A stretch of DNA of 9,015 nucleotides, taken from contig JANNGZ010000067.1 in the NCBI GenBank assembly GCA_031404155.1, positions 1-9,015 of the forward strand, given 5' to 3'. The notes under the pieces are model-generated. The model saw only the letters and a list, made by a program, of their open reading frames with translations. It was not told the origin of the DNA and made no database searches. A program made the position numbers and the translations under genes. Position 1 is the first letter of the stretch. Each line of letters begins with the position of its first letter. This stretch comes from JANNGZ01 sp031404155. GTDB taxonomy: Bacteria; Pseudomonadota; Gammaproteobacteria; Burkholderiales; Burkholderiaceae_C. Shown piece by piece: positions 6,571-9,015 of the stretch.

Positions 6571-7641
6571 TCAGAATATGCTCAATCTCCTCTTGGCAAT
6601 GCGGTCGATTCGCCGCTGGTGCAAGGGCTCGAGATTGATGTAGGACTTTCGGTAGACCTTGTTGGCAAGATACTCGTACTGGAAACCGTGTTCGAGCCAG
6701 TTGTAGTCTTCCACCGCTTTCGCGTAGGTGAGCGCTGGTAGGCTGAAAGCAGCTTTCCCCTGCTGATCTCTCTTGTCGTACCGCGCTTTCAGGAAGGCGT
6801 TAAGCAGCGGCCACGAATAACGCTCGTAGTTGGAGTTGTCCTTGAGAAACATATGCAGATTCTCGGGAGAGCGGAAGTCCATCGAGCGCTTGCCGAAGCC
6901 TTCGGTGGCAAGGAGTTCCTCTTTGACCGGAGGATCCACGAAATTGAAGCGGTCGCACAGGGCATCCCACAGGGTCAGAGTGAACTTCCCCCACTGGCGA
7001 GTACCCGAGAAGTGGCCGATCGACGAGAAAACGTCCGCCGCCATCTCGCCGTCGGCGAACAAGCCCTTGCCGACGGCGTACCACTGGATCCGGTGAGTGA
7101 ATTCACCATGCACGCTTCCCGCGCCGGGGTCCTTCCAATGCATGCGCATGGCGAGTTGCCGCCGGAACTGCGCGGCGTCCACGAAGCCGTGGTACGTCGG
7201 GAGCTTTTCACCGCCCTTCGCTCGGCCGCTGCCGGAAGCCACGCTGGCAATTTTGTCGCCCGCAACAGCGGACTTGAATCCCTGCTTCTTCTCTGACGCC
7301 GCCAAGGTCGCGGTCAGCAGACCGGCCGTGGCCCGCTTGTCCAATGAGAGACCCGCTATAGACGGCGGTGTCTTCTGGAACGGCTTGTACTTCGCGCAAT
7401 CCTCACGCGTCGTGAGTGGGACCTGATCCTCAAGATTGTCCAGGTTGACACTGACTCGTCCGCAGAGCTTCGCGAACATCTCCACGTCGAGCTTTTCGAT
7501 CTGCGGCAGCACCCGGTCAGGATCCGAGAGGAAACTCCCGAGGTTGCACCACCTCAAGAAGTCGGCATCGTTGTTGGGCCGTGGGCCGGGCGGCGGGAAA
7601 CACTTCTGAAGGTTCTCCATCACGTCGATCGCACTGGCCAT
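6571..7641 (-). CDS. Hypothetical protein, 356 residues, low-G+C probable foreign gene
   Basis: I do not recognise this gene with confidence. The start is set at ATG 7641 because GGGGAG (7649-7654) stands seven bases upstream; the frame is open further, to an ATG at 7686, without a ribosome site. Residues ~1-105 form a soluble region (MASAIDVMENLQKCFPPPG at the start). Residues ~115-150 are an Ala/Gly/Ser/Lys-rich linker. The C-terminal part (~150-356) is rich in aromatic residues and carries a conspicuous SVHGEFTHRIQWY block (H178 and H183). It ends in a basic tail (LHQRRIDRIAKRRLSIF). No signal peptide or membrane helix is seen. Two sequence lines counted inside it give about 57% G+C against 68-72% in neighbours, suggesting horizontal transfer. 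From memory only, the HGEFTH block recalls proteins labelled LirA/MavJ-type effectors; this is weak. The stop TGA (6571-6573) faces the FAD dehydrogenase. Confidence 0.75.
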   Translation of the reverse strand: MASAIDVMENLQKCFPPPGPRPNNDADFLRWCNLGSFLSDPDRVLPQIEKLDVEMFAKLCGRVSVNLDNLEDQVPLTTREDCAKYKPFQKTPPSIAGLSLDKRATAGLLTATLAASEKKQGFKSAVAGDKIASVASGSGRAKGGEKLPTYHGFVDAAQFRRQLAMRMHWKDPGAGSVHGEFTHRIQWYAVGKGLFADGEMAADVFSSIGHFSGTRQWGKFTLTLWDALCDRFNFVDPPVKEELLATEGFGKRSMDFRSPENLHMFLKDNSNYERYSWPLLNAFLKARYDKRDQQGKAAFSLPALTYAKAVEDYNWLEHGFQYEYLANKVYRKSYINLEPLHQRRIDRIAKRRLSIF

Positions 7642-7648
7642 CGCCGAT

Positions 7649-7654
7649 CTCCCC
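7649..7654 (-). promoter_or_regulatory. Shine-Dalgarno GGGGAG that selects the start of the 356-residue protein
   Basis: On the minus strand GGGGAG is followed by seven bases (ATCGGCG) and ATG at 7641-7639. In-frame ATGs at 7662 and 7686 have nothing comparable, so the shorter protein is preferred. Confidence 0.7.
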
Positions 7655-7709
7655 AAGTGCATTGAAACGCCGGCGCGTGCACCCACCGAGAGATCGCGTG
7701 GCTGGGCGA

Positions 7710-7950
7710 CTACGCGCTCACCACGGCGTCGTTCCGTTTGATGTGCAGCACCGATGTCGCAGAGTATGGGTGAAAACGGATGAGTGCCCGCGCCGCGCTG
7801 CCCGTGGAATCATCGTCTGCTGTCAACACGGAAACGTCGACCACGACCGATGCACCGGACCAAGCCCGGCGCCTCGGGTTCGATTGCCGCGACCGCGTTG
7901 GCGCGCCAAGCGGGCGACGCAACACGCTGGCGCTGGTGTTCGAATCGGGC
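7710..7950 (-). pseudogene. Possible frameshifted C-terminal remnant of a gene upstream of the low-G+C ORF
   Basis: On the minus strand one frame from 7950 reads protein-like sequence (ARFEHQRQRVASPAWRANAV, then AAIEPEAPGLV). A neighbouring frame then takes over near 7863 and reads GASVVVDVSVLTADDDSTG, later ARALIRFHPYS and SVLHIKRNDAVVSA, ending in TAG at 7712-7710. Together they look like about 80 residues of the end of one protein joined by a frameshift, on the same strand as, and 68 bases ahead of, the start at 7641. Third codon positions are G/C in roughly 72-79% of codons in these frames. No family is recognised. In G+C-rich DNA such readings can be accidental, and a competing plus-strand frame exists. 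Confidence 0.28.
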
Positions 7951-7960
7951 TCACACTGTC

Positions 7961-7998
7961 GGGCTGTCGCCGCCGGGCTGTCGCCGCCGGGCTGTCGC
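7961..7998. repeat. 14-bp tandem repeat, 2.7 copies, upstream of the GntR gene
   Basis: GGGCTGTCGCCGCC occurs perfectly at 7961-7974 and 7975-7988, and GGGCTGTCGC follows at 7989-7998. It lies about 50 bases upstream of the operator palindrome. A regulatory role is possible but not shown. Confidence 0.8.
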
Positions 7999-8045
7999 GG
8001 TGGCGTCAACCGGGGCGCTCCGTGACCCCACCGCCTTTGCGCTCT

Positions 8046-8059
8046 TTCTGTATACAGAA
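8046..8059. promoter_or_regulatory. Perfect 14-bp palindrome, probable operator for the GntR/FCD regulator
   Basis: TTCTGTATACAGAA is a perfect inverted repeat centred 51 bases before the regulator's ATG at 8104. Its core GT-AT-AC fits the t-GT-n-AC-a type of site bound by FadR/FCD-subfamily GntR proteins. The A+T-rich centre (TATACA) could itself serve as a -10 element, so binding would block the promoter and give autorepression. The surrounding DNA is very G+C rich, which makes this site stand out. Confidence 0.65.
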
Positions 8060-8103
8060 TACGCTGGAGTGGCTAAGCTGAGGACCTTGCCGTTCGTCAC
8101 GCC

Positions 8104-8940
8104 ATGCTGCTGAACCTCACCGTCACCCCCGACCTCGTGCAGCAGGCTTACAACGCCCTGCTCGACGCGATCTGCTTCGGCGAGCTGACGGCCGGCTCGC
8201 GCGTCACCCAGGAGCAGGCAGCCGAGAAGCTGGCGATTTCGCGGCAGCCGGTGTTGCAGGCTTTTGCCCGCCTGAAGCGCGAGGGCTTCCTGGTGGACGC
8301 GGGGCGCAAGGGGGTGCAGGTGAGTGCGCTCGACCCGGGGCAGCTGACACAGCTTTACCAGATCCGCGGCGAGCTCGATGCGCTGGCCGCGGGGCTGGCG
8401 GCGCAGCGCGTGGCCTCGGGCGCGGTGCCGGTGCCCGACGATGCGCTGCTGCGCGCCGGAAGGCAGACCGAAGCTCAATCCGCAACGCAGTCCGCAAGGC
8501 AGTTTGCAATGCAAGCCGAGTCCCTGCGCGACATCGTCGCGGCGGACATCGGCTTTCACACCACGCTGTACCGCCTCTCGGGCAACCCGCTCATCGAAAC
8601 CACGCTGGCGCTGCACTGGCAGCACCTGCGCCGCGTGATGGGCGCGGTGTTGCAGGAGCAGGGCGCGCGGCGCGGCATCTGGGACGAACACGCCCGCATC
8701 TGGCGCGCGGTGCAGCAGGGCGACGCGCTGCTGGCGGCACAGCTGGCGCGTAAACACACCGCGCAGGCGGCCGACGCCTTGAGCGCGCGCCTGCAAACCG
8801 CACTGGCACAACAAGCGGCACCGGCGTCGATGCCGTTGCGCACCCCCGCGCAGGCACGAACACAAGCGCGTGACCCAGCGCATGACCTGGCGCATGACCT
8901 GGCGCATGACCCAGCGCTGGCCACGGCGCACAAGGGCTGA
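8104..8940 (+). CDS. GntR-family transcriptional regulator, FCD (FadR/VanR-like) subfamily
   Basis: 278 residues. The N-terminal winged helix-turn-helix (~10-75) contains GELTAGSRVTQEQAAEKL and the recognition segment ISRQPVLQAFARLKREGFL (45-63), both typical of GntR. The C-terminal FCD ligand domain (~80-235) keeps the metal-binding set of this subfamily: D148 and H152 (ADIGFH), H196 (WDEHARIW) and H218 (ARKHT). A small carboxylate held by a bound metal is therefore the likely effector. Two low-complexity insertions of 12-bp repeats are unusual: residues 127-138 and the tail 257-271. The start ATG 8104 is the only one available, as an in-frame stop lies at 8074; no good Shine-Dalgarno precedes it. 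The gene after the window begins within a few bases of 9015 and may be co-transcribed and controlled by this protein. Confidence 0.88.
   Translation: MLLNLTVTPDLVQQAYNALLDAICFGELTAGSRVTQEQAAEKLAISRQPVLQAFARLKREGFLVDAGRKGVQVSALDPGQLTQLYQIRGELDALAAGLAAQRVASGAVPVPDDALLRAGRQTEAQSATQSARQFAMQAESLRDIVAADIGFHTTLYRLSGNPLIETTLALHWQHLRRVMGAVLQEQGARRGIWDEHARIWRAVQQGDALLAAQLARKHTAQAADALSARLQTALAQQAAPASMPLRTPAQARTQARDPAHDLAHDLAHDPALATAHKG
8482..8517. repeat. Three 12-bp tandem repeats encoding A-x-Q-x units inside the GntR regulator
   Basis: GCAACGCAGTCC, GCAAGGCAGTTT and GCAATGCAAGCC encode residues 127-138 as ATQS, ARQF and AMQA. The units are degenerate but in register. They lie in the early FCD domain, before the metal-binding D148, and lengthen a segment that connects helices. 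Confidence 0.7.
8872..8916. repeat. 12-bp tandem repeats encoding DPAH/DLAH units at the C-terminus of the GntR regulator
   Basis: GACCCAGCGCAT (8872-8883), GACCTGGCGCAT (8884-8895 and 8896-8907) and a partial GACCCAGCG (8908-8916) encode residues 257-271: DPAH, DLAH, DLAH, DPA. The array forms a His/Asp-rich tail beyond the end of the normal FCD domain. Confidence 0.88.
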
Positions 8941-9005
8941 TCCGGCCCCAAGCCCAAGCCTCGACCCGGATCGATTCATCGGCAACCCGCCACCGGCACC
9001 ACACC

Positions 9006-9011
9006 AAGGAG
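9006..9011 (+). promoter_or_regulatory. Shine-Dalgarno AAGGAG of the next gene, which starts just past the window
   Basis: AAGGAG is followed by CACC, where the window ends. The usual spacing would put a start codon at about 9016-9020. The 65-base gap after the GntR stop codon contains no terminator, so co-transcription is plausible. Confidence 0.7.
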
Positions 9012-9015
9012 CACC

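Larger units (their letters stand above)
7642..8103. other. 462-bp region without a convincing intact gene
   Basis: This region separates the low-G+C ORF from the GntR regulator. It holds the start signal of the ORF, a possible frameshifted gene remnant (7710-7950), a 14-bp tandem repeat (7961-7998) and the operator palindrome (8046-8059). Several overlapping frames are open for 60-110 codons, as expected for such composition, and none has both a ribosome site and a convincing protein. Base composition is mixed: line 7801-7860 is 60% G+C and line 7861-7920 is about 77%, so a boundary between foreign and native DNA may lie near 7860. Confidence 0.6.

Noticed and set aside
7660..7668. ATTGAAAC, a sequence typical of CRISPR repeat ends
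   Set aside because: It occurs once, with no repeat-spacer pattern around it.
7690..7773. Plus-strand reading EIAWLGDYALTTASFRLMC, then STDVAEYG and TGA, as the tail of a decayed gene
   Set aside because: It is protein-like and has 22 of 27 G/C third positions, but it is only ~35 codons long and conflicts with the longer minus-strand reading of the same bases. The evidence is too thin to call.
7936..7955. GTGTTCGAATCGGGC resembles a tRNA T-arm
   Set aside because: The bases flanking TTCGAAT do not pair, and no acceptor, D or anticodon stems are present.
7780..8025. Candidate 81-residue plus-strand protein starting MSARAALPVES
   Set aside because: GGTGA stands at a fair distance, but the sequence is low-complexity, runs into the 14-bp repeat, and shows weak third-position bias.
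7951..8985. Open minus-strand frame (344 codons) antisense to the GntR gene
   Set aside because: Low-complexity Arg/Gln/Leu composition; the sense strand has clear GntR and FCD motifs.

Overview
The window looks like chromosomal DNA of a GC-rich betaproteobacterium, most likely Burkholderiales (Rubrivivax/Leptothrix/Comamonadaceae type). Two lines of sequence counted by hand inside core genes give about 68-72% G+C. The glutathione reductase and FAD dehydrogenase have typical proteobacterial motifs, and dispersed palindromes of the kind common in Burkholderiales are present. No mobile-element genes, CRISPR array, rRNA or tRNA were seen.

Layout: (1) 2-421, + strand, C-terminal end of a PfkB-family sugar kinase. 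(2) 422-590, a convergent intergenic region with two inverted repeats. (3) 591-2699, - strand, a membrane-anchored polysaccharide-deacetylase-like protein. (4) 2896-4275, + strand, glutathione reductase (gor), divergent from the deacetylase. (5) 4398-4565, + strand, a 55-residue very basic protein with a GTG start. (6) 4566-4749, a strong 18-bp hairpin inside a larger foldback. (7) 4750-6546, + strand, a COG2509-type FAD-dependent dehydrogenase carrying an extra segment of about 50 residues. (8) 6571-7641, - strand, an unrecognised 356-residue protein of clearly lower G+C (about 57%). (9) 7642-8103, a 462-bp region with a possible gene remnant, a 14-bp tandem repeat and a perfect GntR-type operator palindrome. 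(10) 8104-8940, + strand, a GntR/FCD transcriptional regulator. The window ends on a Shine-Dalgarno sequence (AAGGAG) for a gene starting just outside.

The genes are mostly single units of central or redox metabolism rather than one pathway. The regulator and the gene after the window probably form the only operon visible. It is likely autoregulated through the palindrome at 8046-8059.

Two observations stand out. First, a REP-like palindromic element sits in frame inside the FAD dehydrogenase and adds about 50 residues at a spot where I recall homologues being continuous. Second, in-frame 12-bp tandem repeats encoding four-residue units occur in three separate genes (four arrays), alongside 7-, 11- and 14-bp tandem repeats between genes. 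This locus seems prone to short tandem duplication. The low-G+C ORF with its possible decayed neighbour is the best candidate for recently acquired, undescribed accessory content.
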